A DNA stretch of 64,000 nt. Origin: Devosia sp. 66-14 (GTDB lineage: Bacteria > Pseudomonadota > Alphaproteobacteria > Rhizobiales > Devosiaceae). Below the pieces are notes generated by a model. That model did no database searches. It worked only from the letters and a program-made list of their open reading frames with translations, and had not been told where the DNA came from. How positions within the stretch are numbered: position 1 is the stretch's first letter; each line of letters opens with the position of its first letter. The position numbers and the translations under genes are program-made. Shown piece by piece: positions 9,735-18,067 of this stretch. The stretch is from positions 627,857-691,856 of the forward strand of contig MKVB01000006.1 of assembly GCA_001899085.1 (NCBI GenBank). The letters run 5' to 3'.

Positions 9735-10955
9735 CTAGGCGGCCTCAGCGCCCGGCCGGCTTCCGAAGGCACGGAAGCTGCGCCGGGCGAGCGGCAACAG
9801 TGTCGCGGCGAAATAGGCCAGGCCGGTGAGCCATAGCGTCGGCGCGAGACCGACCAGAGCGACGAGGGCTCCGCCGACCAGGCCGCCGAATGGGATCAGG
9901 GCCCAGGCGAGCGCTCCAACCAATGCGCTGGCGCGTCCGATCATGGCGGGAGGGATGCGCTCCATGATGACGGCGTTGACGATCGGGTTGATGAAGCCTG
10001 CCGCGAACCCGCCAATTGCCAGGGTGACGAATACGGCGAGGAGCGGCACGTCGATGGCGAACACGGCGAAGCGCGGCAGGCCGGCAAGCAGGAACGCCAC
10101 GATATAGACCGTCAACCGCGGCAGGCGCTCGCCGGTGGCCGTGGCGATGGCGGCCCCCGCGATGGAGGCTGCAGACATCACGGCAAACAGCAGGCCGAGC
10201 AGCGCCGCATCAAAGCCGGCCTGCTGGGTCCATACCGGCAGCAACACGGCGGACCAGGCGGCATCGAGCAGGTTGGTGATGGTGATCATCACCACGATGC
10301 CGACCAGCAGCGCATCGCGACGGATGAAATCGAAGCCTTCGCGCAGCTCGGCGAAATAGGAGCCGCGGGTCTCGGTGCGCTCGCGGCCGAAGGCCGGAAT
10401 GCCGGTGGCAACCACCGCCGCGGCGAGAGCAAAGGTCGCCGCATTCAACGTCAGGGCGAGGCCGGGGCCGATCAGCGCAATCAGCCCACCGGCGGCAGCC
10501 GCGCCGACAGTGGACGCAAGGCGGTCGATGACGCCGGCGACGCCGGTGACGCGCTCGAGCGGCACATCGGCCAGTTTGGCGATGGACGGGACCATCGAAA
10601 TCTTGGCGGCGTCCGAAGGCCCCCGCAGAATTCCCATGGCAACGACGATGGGGAGCAGCAGCGCCAGATCCAGCCAGCCAAAGAGCGCCAAAAGCGGCAC
10701 GAGGCCAACCACCAGAACCGAGGCGGTGTCGCAGCCAATGGCCACCCGCTTGGGGCCGATACGATCGATCAGCGGACCGGACAGCGCCTTGGCGACGACA
10801 TAGGGCAGCATCTCCGCCATGGCGACGACGCCGGTGAGGATCGGGCTGCCGGTGGTGGTGAGCACCAGCCACGGGATGGCGATGGTGGATAGGCGCGTGC
10901 CTGAGATCGAGAGGGTCTCGGCAATGGCGAAAGCCAGGAAGGGGCGGCGGTTCAC
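9735..10955 (-). CDS. MFS efflux transporter
   Basis: 406-aa major facilitator superfamily protein with about 12 predicted helices. The motif-A-like loop is GPLIDRIGPKRVAIG between helices 2 and 3, and GRASALVGALAWALIPFGGL lies in the second half. It resembles the drug/enterobactin-exporter branch, but the substrate is not deducible. It overlaps the stop of the upstream ArsR gene by 4 bp (ATGA), so the two are translated from one mRNA. Confidence 0.92.
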   Translation of the reverse strand: MNRRPFLAFAIAETLSISGTRLSTIAIPWLVLTTTGSPILTGVVAMAEMLPYVVAKALSGPLIDRIGPKRVAIGCDTASVLVVGLVPLLALFGWLDLALLLPIVVAMGILRGPSDAAKISMVPSIAKLADVPLERVTGVAGVIDRLASTVGAAAAGGLIALIGPGLALTLNAATFALAAAVVATGIPAFGRERTETRGSYFAELREGFDFIRRDALLVGIVVMITITNLLDAAWSAVLLPVWTQQAGFDAALLGLLFAVMSAASIAGAAIATATGERLPRLTVYIVAFLLAGLPRFAVFAIDVPLLAVFVTLAIGGFAAGFINPIVNAVIMERIPPAMIGRASALVGALAWALIPFGGLVGGALVALVGLAPTLWLTGLAYFAATLLPLARRSFRAFGSRPGAEAA

Positions 10956-11557
10956 TTGTTGGCCTCCCTGGTGTTGAGACGCCCGGGATAGGGGAAGGCG
11001 TGCAGCATCACGGTGTAGAGCTCCACGCCGGGCGGCAAATCGGCGCCGGGCCCCGGGGCCTCGCGCATCGCCTGCCAGAGCAGCTCGAGCAGCTTGTCCT
11101 TGAGCGCGTTGGCCTGCTCGACGGTCATGGCCATGGTGAAATCGCTGATCTGGGTGGTGGCCTGCCAGTCGGGCGGCAGGCCCACGAACTCGTCCTGGGC
11201 GCGCTGCATCACGTTCACCTGCTCGGTGAGGGCGGCCTGCGCGAAGGCGACATTGGAATCGAACTGCTCCTCGGTGGCGCCCGGCTCAAAAAAGGAAGTC
11301 GACTCATGGCGCGCCCGCCACCAGCGGTCGCGTCGCGAAGGCTGGTCGGGCGCTTCTTCGATGAAGCCATGCTGGGCGAGCTGGCGCAGGTGGTAGCTGG
11401 TGGCCCCGGAATTGAGGCCAAGCCGTTCGGCGAGCCGCGTGGCGGTCGCCGGACCGTCGATCCGCAGCATGCCGAGCATGCGCAGGCGCACCGGGTGTGC
11501 AAGGGCCTTGAGGGCGGTGGCATCGGGAACGATGCGGCTGATTTCGCGGGTTTTCAT
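10952..11557 (-). CDS. ArsR-type winged-helix repressor of the MFS operon
   Basis: 201-aa regulator with an N-terminal ArsR HTH (AHPVRLRMLGMLRIDGPATA, LNSGATSYHLRQLAQHGFIE, about residues 20-65). A longer C-terminal domain of unknown ligand specificity follows. No Cys pairs typical of metal-sensing ArsR/SmtB proteins are present, so an organic effector is more likely. First gene of a two-gene operon with the MFS transporter. A perfect 20-bp palindrome lies 15 bp upstream of its start codon, suggesting autorepression. Confidence 0.9.
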   Translation of the reverse strand: MKTREISRIVPDATALKALAHPVRLRMLGMLRIDGPATATRLAERLGLNSGATSYHLRQLAQHGFIEEAPDQPSRRDRWWRARHESTSFFEPGATEEQFDSNVAFAQAALTEQVNVMQRAQDEFVGLPPDWQATTQISDFTMAMTVEQANALKDKLLELLWQAMREAPGPGADLPPGVELYTVMLHAFPYPGRLNTREANK

Positions 11558-11572
11558 GCCCGGAGCTTACGA

Positions 11573-11605
11573 TTGCAAAGATCTCTTTGCAAATGATTCT
11601 TTGCA
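11573..11605 (-). promoter_or_regulatory. Palindromic operator of the ArsR-MFS operon
   Basis: TTGCAAAGATCTCTTTGCAA at 11573-11592 is a perfect palindrome with 9-bp arms and a 2-nt centre. A further half-site TCTTTGCA follows at 11598-11605, in the same orientation as the palindrome's right arm. It lies directly upstream of the ArsR start at 11557, where autorepressors of this family bind. Confidence 0.8.
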
Positions 11606-11632
11606 GTCACCTGCGAAGCGTGGAGCGTGTGG

Positions 11633-11735
11633 CCCCCACCCTTGATCCCTCCCCACAAGGGGGAGGGAGACGCTGGAACTGAGGACGCGCAGCTATCGCC
11701 TCCCTCCCCCTGTGGGGAGGGATTGAGGGTGGGGG
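11633..11735. repeat. GC-rich inverted repeat with about 35-bp arms
   Basis: The left arm (11633-11668) and right arm (11701-11735) are near-perfect reverse complements, with two substitutions and one indel. Each arm contains a smaller CCCTCCCC/GGGGAGGG hairpin. It occupies the gap between the ArsR operator and gshA. The same C-run/G-run style recurs at 11.8, 27.8, 32.7 and 37.7 kb, so this is a dispersed family rather than a local terminator. Confidence 0.75.
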
Positions 11736-11788
11736 TGGTGCTCCGCGCGCCGGAGTTTGGGAAAGAGAATTACCGAGGAGACTCTGGC

Positions 11789-11837
11789 TGCCCCTCCACC
11801 AGCTTCGCTGGCCCCTCCCCCGCCACGCGGGGAGGAT
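11789..11837. repeat. Palindromic repeat, double hairpin
   Basis: Two adjacent hairpins: CCAGC-TTC-GCTGG, then CTCCCC(C)GC-CAC-GCGGGGAG. The second hairpin matches the copy at 27806-27829 almost exactly. It ends just before the gshA stop at 11855 and could also act as its terminator, but there is no T tract. Confidence 0.65.
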
Positions 11838-11854
11838 GGAGAAAGAAGGTGAGC

Positions 11855-13219
11855 CTAGATCTCGGCTTCTTCGAAGATGCGGGTCAGATCGCCCGCCCAC
11901 GCGCCATTGTACTTGTCGAGCCAGCGCTCGGCCTGGGTCTTGCCCAGCTCGAGGGTCTCATTGAGCGGCGCGAGGAAGCTGGTCTCGTCCTTGCCGGCGG
12001 CCAAGTGCTTGCGGCGGCGCAGGCCATCGCCGGCGAGATCGACGACAAGCCGGGCAATGTCGGCGACGGTGCCGCCCCGGAACGGGGTGTGGATGGCGGT
12101 GCGTGGCACTTCGTTGCGCAGCGTCTGCCGCTCGACGTCGGTCCAGTCACTGACCAGATCCCAGGCGGCGTCGAGCGACTCGCTGTCGTAGAGCAGGCCC
12201 GTCCAGATGGCGGCGAGCGCCAGGACATGGTCGCGATCGCCCATATCGGCGCCGCGCTGCTCGAGGAACTGCTTGAGGCGGACCTCGGGGAACAGGGTCG
12301 ACAGATGGTTCTCCCAGTCCTTCACCGTGGGGCGGACGCCGGGTAGCTGGGGGAGCTTGCCCTGCATGAAGGCGCGGAAGCTCTCGCCGGCGACGTTGAT
12401 GTACTCGCCCTTGCGGATGACGAAGTACATCGGCACGTCGAGCGCGTATTCGGCGTAGCGGTCGAAACCGAAGCCGGGCTCGAAGGCGAAGGGCAGCATG
12501 CCGGTGCGGGCGTTATCGGTGTTGAGCCAGATATGCGAGCGGAAGCTCAGGTAGCCCGAGGGCTTGCCGTCGACGAAGGGCGAGTTGGCAAACAGCGCGG
12601 TGACGATGGGTTGCAGCGCCACCGAGACACGCAGCTTCTTGACCATGTCGGCTTCGTCGGAAAAGTCGAGGTTCGCCTGCACGGTGGCCGAGCGATACAT
12701 CATCGATGTACCCAGGCTGCCGACCTGCTGCATGTACCTGGTCATGATGCCGTAGCGCGACTTCGGCATGGCGGCGATTTCGGCGACCGACCAGAGCGGG
12801 GTGACGCCGAGGCTGAGGAAATGAATGTTCAGCGGACCGCCGACAATCCGACAGTCCTCGAGATGCGCATCAAGTTCGGCGGCGGCATCGTGAATGGTGA
12901 GCTGCGGGGCGCCCGACAGCTCGAACTGACCACCGGGTTCGAGCGAGATGCCACCCACCGCACCCAGGTTGCGCAGGCCGATCGGGTTGCCGCGATCAAA
13001 GAACGGATGCCAGCCGGTGCGGCCTTCGATGCCCTGCAGCAAGGCATGCACGCCATCGTCGCCGGCATAGGGAACCGGGGCGAGCGGCGCTTTGCGGTAG
13101 ACGTGCTTTTCGTGCTCGGTGCCGACGCGCCACTCGGATTTCGGCTTGCTGCCGACGGCCATGACCTCAAGCAGGTCAGCCCGCGATTCAATCAGCGGTG
13201 CATCTTCTTCGCCGGACAT
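11855..13219 (-). CDS. gshA: Glutamate-cysteine ligase
   Basis: 454-aa enzyme for the first step of glutathione synthesis (ATP-dependent Glu + Cys ligation), of the alphaproteobacterial/plant GCL2 class. Visible family segments are SEWRVGTEHEKHVY near residue 28, GGISLEPGGQFELSG near residue 90, and LGVTPLWSVAEIAAMPKSRYGIMTRYM. Start ATG 13219 has TGGAG 7 nt upstream; the frame is open further to 13447 but that overlaps rsmE antisense. The neighbouring order gshA-rsmE-ubiA is conserved in Hyphomicrobiales (from general knowledge). Confidence 0.95.
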   Translation of the reverse strand: MSGEEDAPLIESRADLLEVMAVGSKPKSEWRVGTEHEKHVYRKAPLAPVPYAGDDGVHALLQGIEGRTGWHPFFDRGNPIGLRNLGAVGGISLEPGGQFELSGAPQLTIHDAAAELDAHLEDCRIVGGPLNIHFLSLGVTPLWSVAEIAAMPKSRYGIMTRYMQQVGSLGTSMMYRSATVQANLDFSDEADMVKKLRVSVALQPIVTALFANSPFVDGKPSGYLSFRSHIWLNTDNARTGMLPFAFEPGFGFDRYAEYALDVPMYFVIRKGEYINVAGESFRAFMQGKLPQLPGVRPTVKDWENHLSTLFPEVRLKQFLEQRGADMGDRDHVLALAAIWTGLLYDSESLDAAWDLVSDWTDVERQTLRNEVPRTAIHTPFRGGTVADIARLVVDLAGDGLRRRKHLAAGKDETSFLAPLNETLELGKTQAERWLDKYNGAWAGDLTRIFEEAEI

Positions 13220-13301
13220 AGGCACTCCAGTGAGGCAAACTGCCGGGCTCCTGGCCAGGCGCGGCGGACAATACTGAGCCGCGCTCCGAAAGCAATGGGC
13301 T

Positions 13302-14051
13302 TTATCGCCAATCGCCGATGGTTGACTGAACCACCGCCAGAGCCGCCACCGCCGCGGTATCGGCGCGCAGGATGCGGGGACCGAGGCTGATCGGGATGAC
13401 GAAGGGTTGCGCGAGGAGCAGCGCCCGTTCGTCATCGGAGAAACCACCTTCCGGACCGACCAGGATGCCGATGGGAAGGCCCTCGAGGTCGAGCAACTGG
13501 GTGTTGGGGGCGTGGCTGGGAGCGCTCTCGTCGGCGAAGACCAGGCGACGGAGGCCGTGGTCTTGCTGCCAGTGCGCGATGAGGTCAGCGAGGGTGATTT
13601 CTTCGGCGAGGTTTGGGACGCTGAGCACTTCGCACTGCTCGGCGGCCTCGATGATGTTGGCGTGGAGCTTGTCGGCCTTGAGGCGCGACACCTGGGTGTA
13701 GCGGGTGATGACCGGCTGGATGACGCCGGCGCCCATCTCGGTGGCCTTCTGCACCAGATAGTCGAGGCGCCCGGTCTTCAGCGGCGCAAAGCCGAACCAG
13801 AGATCGGATTTCGGGGTCTGGTGCTGGGTCTGCACCACCAGTTCGAGCGTCGTGCCCTTCCTATGATCGTCGGCGATTTTCGCCAGCCAGGCGCCGTCCT
13901 GGCCGTTGAACACCACCAGGGCATCGGCCGCTTTCATGCGCAGCACGCTGAGCAGGTAATTGGTGTGATCGCGACCGAGTTCGAGCAACGCGCCGGCAGC
14001 GAGCGGCGCCTCGAGATAGAGGCGCGGGAGGGTCTTGTGCGATCTGGGCAT
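13302..14051 (-). CDS. rsmE: 16S rRNA m3U1498 methyltransferase RsmE
   Basis: 249-aa SPOUT-class methyltransferase acting on U1498 of 16S rRNA. The C-terminal knot motifs are clear: IGILVGPEGGFSDDER and SLGPRILRADTAAVAAL. The N-terminal PUA-like part begins PRSHKTLPRLYLEAPL. Start ATG 14051; the frame extends to 14234 but would overlap the divergent ubiA. It lies 82 bp upstream of gshA on the same strand, so the two may be cotranscribed. Confidence 0.95.
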   Translation of the reverse strand: MPRSHKTLPRLYLEAPLAAGALLELGRDHTNYLLSVLRMKAADALVVFNGQDGAWLAKIADDHRKGTTLELVVQTQHQTPKSDLWFGFAPLKTGRLDYLVQKATEMGAGVIQPVITRYTQVSRLKADKLHANIIEAAEQCEVLSVPNLAEEITLADLIAHWQQDHGLRRLVFADESAPSHAPNTQLLDLEGLPIGILVGPEGGFSDDERALLLAQPFVIPISLGPRILRADTAAVAALAVVQSTIGDWR

Positions 14052-14107
14052 CGTGGTACGCGTGACTAAGAAGTGGCCGACCGCCATCAAGGCATACAAG
14101 ACTGACG

Positions 14108-15043
14108 ATGCAAACCCCTGAAAAAGCAACAGGTACGGTAGCGGACGCCAGCCGCGGCAACTGGCACGACCGCTATGCGCCCGAATGGCTGAAGCCCTAT
14201 GGGCGGCTGGCGCGCTGGGACCGGCCGCTGCCATTGCTGCTGCTGTTCTGGCCGTGCGGCTTCGCCCTGGCGCTGGCGGCGCTGGCCGAGCCGGCCCGCG
14301 GCTTCGACTGGTGGGCGCTCATCCTGTTCTATATCGGCTCGGTGGCGATGCGGGGGGCCGGCTGCACCTTCAACGACATCGTCGATACCGACATCGACAT
14401 GAAGGTGGCCCGCACCCGCTCGCGCCCGATTCCGTCCGGGCAGGTGACGAAGCGCCAGGCAGCCGTGTTTCTCGTGCTGCAGGCGCTGGTCGGGCTGGCA
14501 GTGCTGCTGCAGTTCAACGCGACGACGGTCATGCTGGGCGTCGCTTCGCTGGTCCTGGTCGCGATCTACCCGTTCATGAAGCGGGTGACCTGGTGGCCGC
14601 AGCTGTTCCTGGGGCTCGCCTTCAACTGGGGCGCCCTGGTCGGCTGGACGTCGCAGACCGGCTCGCTCGCCCTGCCCCCATTGCTGCTCTATGTCGGCGG
14701 CATCCTGTGGACCATCGGCTACGACACGATCTATGCGTTGCAGGATATCGAGGACGATGCGCTGGTTGGCGTGAAGTCCACCGCCCGGCTGTTCGGGCGG
14801 CGGGCGCGCCTGCTGGTCGCGCTGTTCTACGCCGCCACGGTGGTGCTGTGGGTGGCCGCCGGGCTGATGGTGGGGGCGGGGTGGCCGTTCCTCGTGGGCA
14901 TGCTGGCGGTGGTCGGCATTCTGGGCTGGCAGGTCCGCACCCTGGAGCCGCACAGCCCGACCAATGCGCTGGTGCGGTTTCGCGCCAACCACTGGGTGGG
15001 CCTGGCGCTTACGGCTGCCCTGCTGCTCGACCTTGCGCTGTGA
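14108..15043 (+). CDS. ubiA: 4-hydroxybenzoate polyprenyltransferase
   Basis: 311-aa inner-membrane enzyme that prenylates 4-hydroxybenzoate in ubiquinone synthesis. Both Asp-rich motifs are present: NDIVDTDIDMKVARTRSRP (about residues 94-112) and YDTIYALQDIEDDALVGVKS. The remainder is a series of helices typical of the UbiA fold. It is divergent from rsmE with 56 bp between the start codons. Confidence 0.96.
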   Translation: MQTPEKATGTVADASRGNWHDRYAPEWLKPYGRLARWDRPLPLLLLFWPCGFALALAALAEPARGFDWWALILFYIGSVAMRGAGCTFNDIVDTDIDMKVARTRSRPIPSGQVTKRQAAVFLVLQALVGLAVLLQFNATTVMLGVASLVLVAIYPFMKRVTWWPQLFLGLAFNWGALVGWTSQTGSLALPPLLLYVGGILWTIGYDTIYALQDIEDDALVGVKSTARLFGRRARLLVALFYAATVVLWVAAGLMVGAGWPFLVGMLAVVGILGWQVRTLEPHSPTNALVRFRANHWVGLALTAALLLDLAL

Positions 15044-15070
15044 TGGCCTGCCCGCCCGCCGCCATCATCG

Positions 15071-15901
15071 TCAGTACTTCGCCTCGTTCTCGGCGTTGAG
15101 CCTGTCAAAGGCGTCGCCGTCGGCGACATAGCCGCCGATCGAGGCGCTCCAAGTATAAGTCTGGGTGATCAGCCGATCGTAAGGCGGAGCCGCTGGCGGC
15201 GTTGAACTCTCGGCGTCCGCCGGGTCGGCCGGCTCGACGGCGCGCGTCGCGTGGATGGTGGCAGTGATCGGCCAGTAGCCGGCGCCATCGGGTTGGGTAG
15301 TGACGGTCAGCGACTGCAGTTCCTCGTAACCGGCCCCCTTGACCGAGAAGAAATAGACCGCGTCGATGAGCGCCAGTTTGCCGTCGCGCACAAAGACCAG
15401 TTGAGCGGCATCGTAACCCTGGCTCGAGTTGAAGTGCTCGGAATCGAGACGCGCGCCATCGTTGCCGGCGCCGATGGCAAACACCTCGCCGAACCAGTTG
15501 TTCTCGTAGACGCCGACATCCACCGCGTCGAGCAATCGCAGCTTGTCGTCGTAGAGCGCCAGCAGCACCACCTCGGCCACTGCGTCGCTGCGCCCCAGCG
15601 CCGAGTAGAGAAGCTTGAACGGCCGCCCATCGACGCGCAACGTCACCAACTCAGCCCCGGAGATGGCGATGTCGGCCGGCGGATCTGCGTCGACGTCGTC
15701 ACCAAGGTAGCGAAGCGGCGCCATAGCCGTTCCGTGGCCCTGGCCATCGGCGTCGATCGTCAGGTCGGCGATGACCTGGCGCATCAGGTCAAGGACACTG
15801 GTCTGAGGATGGCCAGGTACGGCTTCGGAGAGGGTCAGCTCCCCTGCCCCTGCGCCGCTGGATACCCCGAGCATTGCCGCGATGGCCAAGGCCTTGAGCA
15901 T
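15071..15901 (-). CDS. Secreted protein of unknown function
   Basis: 276 aa, not recognised. It begins with a signal peptide (MLKALAIAAMLGVSSGAGAG, cleavage near residue 20). The mature part is acidic and has a VCBS-like feel (DIAISGAELVTLRVDGRPFKLL, then VVLLALYDDKLRLLDAVDVG), suggesting a beta-rich periplasmic domain. A Pro/Ala-rich linker (DAESSTPPAAPPYD) precedes the C-terminal 40 residues. Strong RBS GGGGGATC precedes ATG 15901. It converges with ubiA, and a hairpin upstream (15975-16002) isolates it from the next minus-strand gene. Confidence 0.7.
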   Translation of the reverse strand: MLKALAIAAMLGVSSGAGAGELTLSEAVPGHPQTSVLDLMRQVIADLTIDADGQGHGTAMAPLRYLGDDVDADPPADIAISGAELVTLRVDGRPFKLLYSALGRSDAVAEVVLLALYDDKLRLLDAVDVGVYENNWFGEVFAIGAGNDGARLDSEHFNSSQGYDAAQLVFVRDGKLALIDAVYFFSVKGAGYEELQSLTVTTQPDGAGYWPITATIHATRAVEPADPADAESSTPPAAPPYDRLITQTYTWSASIGGYVADGDAFDRLNAENEAKY

Positions 15902-15974
15902 GTTGATCCCCCTTGAACTGGCAGGGGCATCTGGGCCTTGGCGGCTGAAGCCGCGATGAACGGCAAACAGAAGC

Positions 15975-16002
15975 GGGGCCGACCCATTTCTGGATCGGCC
16001 CC
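15975..16002 (-). terminator. Hairpin between two minus-strand genes
   Basis: GGGGCCGA and TCGGCCCC form an 8-bp stem extended by an inner CC/GG pair, loop about 7 nt. The minus-strand exit has a weak T-containing tract (CTTCTGTTTG). It lies about 110 bp beyond the stop of the gene at 16112 and probably ends that transcript. Confidence 0.55.
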
Positions 16003-16111
16003 GGCTCGAAGTGAGTTTGGAGGTCGCTACGAGTCTTCCGACAGTTCAAACGTGCATGGGATCGCTGTCGGCTTGTTCGATTAGTAACGGCTCAACGCCG
16101 CAAAGGTTGCA

Positions 16112-16645
16112 TCAGGAGGCGTTGCTTTCGCCCGGTTTGCGGCGATTGAGGAAGCGGGGCCGGCGTTCGGCGTCGGCGGCGAGACGGCGGCGGTCGTGCT
16201 TCAGGCCCAGAGCAATGCCATCGACCTGCTGCGAATAGGGGAGGAGGTTGCCGTCGCCGGCCTTGATGAACAGCGGCAGGCGCAGCTTCTTGCCCCAGTT
16301 CTGCCACTCGGCCACGACGTTGGAATTGCCGATCTCTTCGAACACCCGGTAGTTCAGGTCGGGATCGCCGTGCACCAGCTCGATGGCGCTCGACAACATC
16401 CCTTCCTCGGTGATCGAGGTCGAGACGGCGACGCCGATGAACTCATCGACCGGCACCTTGATCTTGATGGCGACGCCGCTCTTTTCGAGCGTCTTGCGCA
16501 CCGTCACGGTCTTGACCGGATCCCTGGGGCCATTGTCGTTGGCCGGACCGAAATATTTGGCAGTCAGCGGACGTGTCCGCGGGGCGCGACCCTCACCGAA
16601 CAACATGACAACCGACGACCCGTCGATCCCAACACGACCCTGCAT
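16112..16645 (-). CDS. Conserved hypothetical protein (possibly DUF6101)
   Basis: 177 aa, soluble and without a signal peptide. The N-terminus is MQGRVGIDGSSVVMLFGEG and a basic C-terminus ends RRPRFLNRRKPGESNAS. The middle contains KIKVPVDEFIGVAVS and IELVHGDPDLNY. I think this matches an alphaproteobacterial domain of unknown function (DUF6101), but from memory only. Start ATG 16645 is supported by AGGAAGG 6 nt upstream; an upstream frame to 16705 lacks an RBS. Function unknown. Confidence 0.7.
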   Translation of the reverse strand: MQGRVGIDGSSVVMLFGEGRAPRTRPLTAKYFGPANDNGPRDPVKTVTVRKTLEKSGVAIKIKVPVDEFIGVAVSTSITEEGMLSSAIELVHGDPDLNYRVFEEIGNSNVVAEWQNWGKKLRLPLFIKAGDGNLLPYSQQVDGIALGLKHDRRRLAADAERRPRFLNRRKPGESNAS

Positions 16646-16970
16646 GATAAGCCTTCCTGTCAACTCTCGAGAGCTTGTTTTTGCCGCCCTCTTTGATGCC
16701 CCCAATCTACCCGCGCCCCTTGCCGCCCCGCTTAAGAAACTGGGTTAAGTTTAGGTTGTTTTGCGAAGGGTTAGCGGGTCGTCACCGGGTGTAACGCAGT
16801 CTTAAGTGCGTGTGCTTGCTTGGCTTTAACCAACCGGCTCGGCACAAGCGCGTAGGCGGGCTAAGTAGCCGCCGCGGCCGGCCCAAACCGGCGGCAGTCG
16901 CATCCCGGCCCTTGTTCCAGCAAGGCGATGCGCCTAGAAGCACGGCCAGCCGAAAAAACCCGGAAACCCG
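16646..16970. other. Intergenic region, 325 bp, no gene seen
   Basis: Separates the divergent gene at 16112 from the CysQ-like gene and must carry both promoters. It has AT-richer stretches (16735-16765) against a GC-rich background, but I could not pick a convincing -35/-10 pair. A GC-rich inverted segment CCGCCGCGGCCGGC / CCGGCGGC lies near 16870-16895. No tRNA or other RNA gene is recognisable. Confidence 0.4.
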
Positions 16971-17816
16971 ATGCTCAGTGCCGCCCCGACCACCGCTGCC
17001 GACGACCGCGAATTGCTGCGTTCGGCTGCCGTGACCGCGGGGATCATCGCCTCGGGATATTTCCGCAAGGACCTCAAGACCTGGACCAAGGAGAATGCCT
17101 CGCCCGTCAGCGAGGCGGATATCGTCCTCGACAAGTTCCTCAACTCGGCCCTGCTGACGGCCCGCCCCGACTATGGCTGGCTGAGCGAAGAAAGCGTCGA
17201 CAACCCGGATCGGCTGAGCCACCGGCGCGTCTTCGTGGTCGATCCGATCGACGGGACGCGCGGCTTCATCCGCGGCGACGACAGCTGGACGGTGTCGCTG
17301 GCCGTGGTCGAGGACGGCGTGGCGATCGCCGGCGTGGTCTACGCGCCGGTGCGCGACGAGATGTATGACGCCGCGATCGGCGACGGCGCCCGGCTCAACG
17401 GCAAGCCGCTGGCGCGGCAGCGCCACCCCGGCCGGACGGCGCCGCTGATCCCCGCTCCCGGTGCAGTACACCAGGAGTTGCAGGCCGCCGGGCTCGACTA
17501 CTCGCGTGGACCGTTCTTTCCTTCACTCGCCTACCAGCTGGTGCAGGTGGCCTGCGGAGGGCTCGACGCGGCGGTCAGCCGGCGCGGAGCGCGCGACTGG
17601 GATGTCGCGGGAGCTGCGTGCATCCTCAGCGAGGCCGGCGTGAGCTTTGAGGATGTCTGCATAGGTGCCTTGCGCTTCAATCGCCCGGAAACCCGGCATG
17701 GGGCGCTTGCGGCACTGTGCGAGCCTTCGCTAAAAGCGCCGCTACATGCTGCGCTGGTCAAGGTCTATGGCTGCCCGCAGCCGCAGGAAGTCGATCTGGA
17801 GCGTCTGAAGCCGTGA
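16971..17816 (+). CDS. Inositol monophosphatase family, CysQ-like 3'(2'),5'-bisphosphate nucleotidase
   Basis: 281-aa Mg-dependent phosphatase of the IMPase fold. Metal-binding motifs are intact: WLSEES (about residue 67), VVDPIDGTRGFIRG (about residue 88) and DWDVAGAACILSEAGV in the C-terminal half. CysQ-type members hydrolyse PAP from sulfate assimilation; inositol or sugar phosphates are alternatives. ATG 16971 follows GGAAACCC. Its stop overlaps the start of the DUF4170 gene (GTGA), so the two are translationally coupled, and waaA converges on the pair. Confidence 0.9.
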   Translation: MLSAAPTTAADDRELLRSAAVTAGIIASGYFRKDLKTWTKENASPVSEADIVLDKFLNSALLTARPDYGWLSEESVDNPDRLSHRRVFVVDPIDGTRGFIRGDDSWTVSLAVVEDGVAIAGVVYAPVRDEMYDAAIGDGARLNGKPLARQRHPGRTAPLIPAPGAVHQELQAAGLDYSRGPFFPSLAYQLVQVACGGLDAAVSRRGARDWDVAGAACILSEAGVSFEDVCIGALRFNRPETRHGALAALCEPSLKAPLHAALVKVYGCPQPQEVDLERLKP

Positions 17817-18061
17817 GCAAGCCCAACAAACCCGAGCCCAAGCAGCAGCTCTTGCACCTCGTCATCGGTGGCGAGGTGGAAAAGGGCGAAGACATCGTCT
17901 TCAAGGATCTCGATGCGGTCGACCTGGTCGGGGTCTACCCGAGCTACGCCGCTGCGCACGCGGTGTGGAAACAGAAGGCGCAGCTGACGGTCGACAATGC
18001 CGAGATGCGCTATTTCGTGGTGCACCTGCACCGCCTGCTGAACCCGGAAGACGACGAGTAG
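17813..18061 (+). CDS. DUF4170 protein
   Basis: 82-aa soluble protein of the DUF4170 family, found mainly in alphaproteobacteria and often beside LPS-core genes. The core is HLVIGGEVEKG (residues 15-25), LDAVDLVGVYPSYAAAHAVWK and MRYFVVHLHRLL. GTG start overlaps the upstream stop (GTGA), which fixes the start; the longer upstream frame is the phosphatase gene read in another phase. Function unknown. Confidence 0.88.
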   Translation: MSKPNKPEPKQQLLHLVIGGEVEKGEDIVFKDLDAVDLVGVYPSYAAAHAVWKQKAQLTVDNAEMRYFVVHLHRLLNPEDDE

Positions 18062-18067
18062 GGTCGC

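Noticed and set aside
8976-9737. Apparent shared stop of the DrrB-like and MFS genes
   Set aside because: The two TAG codons abut as TAGCTA without overlap; this is ordinary convergent packing.
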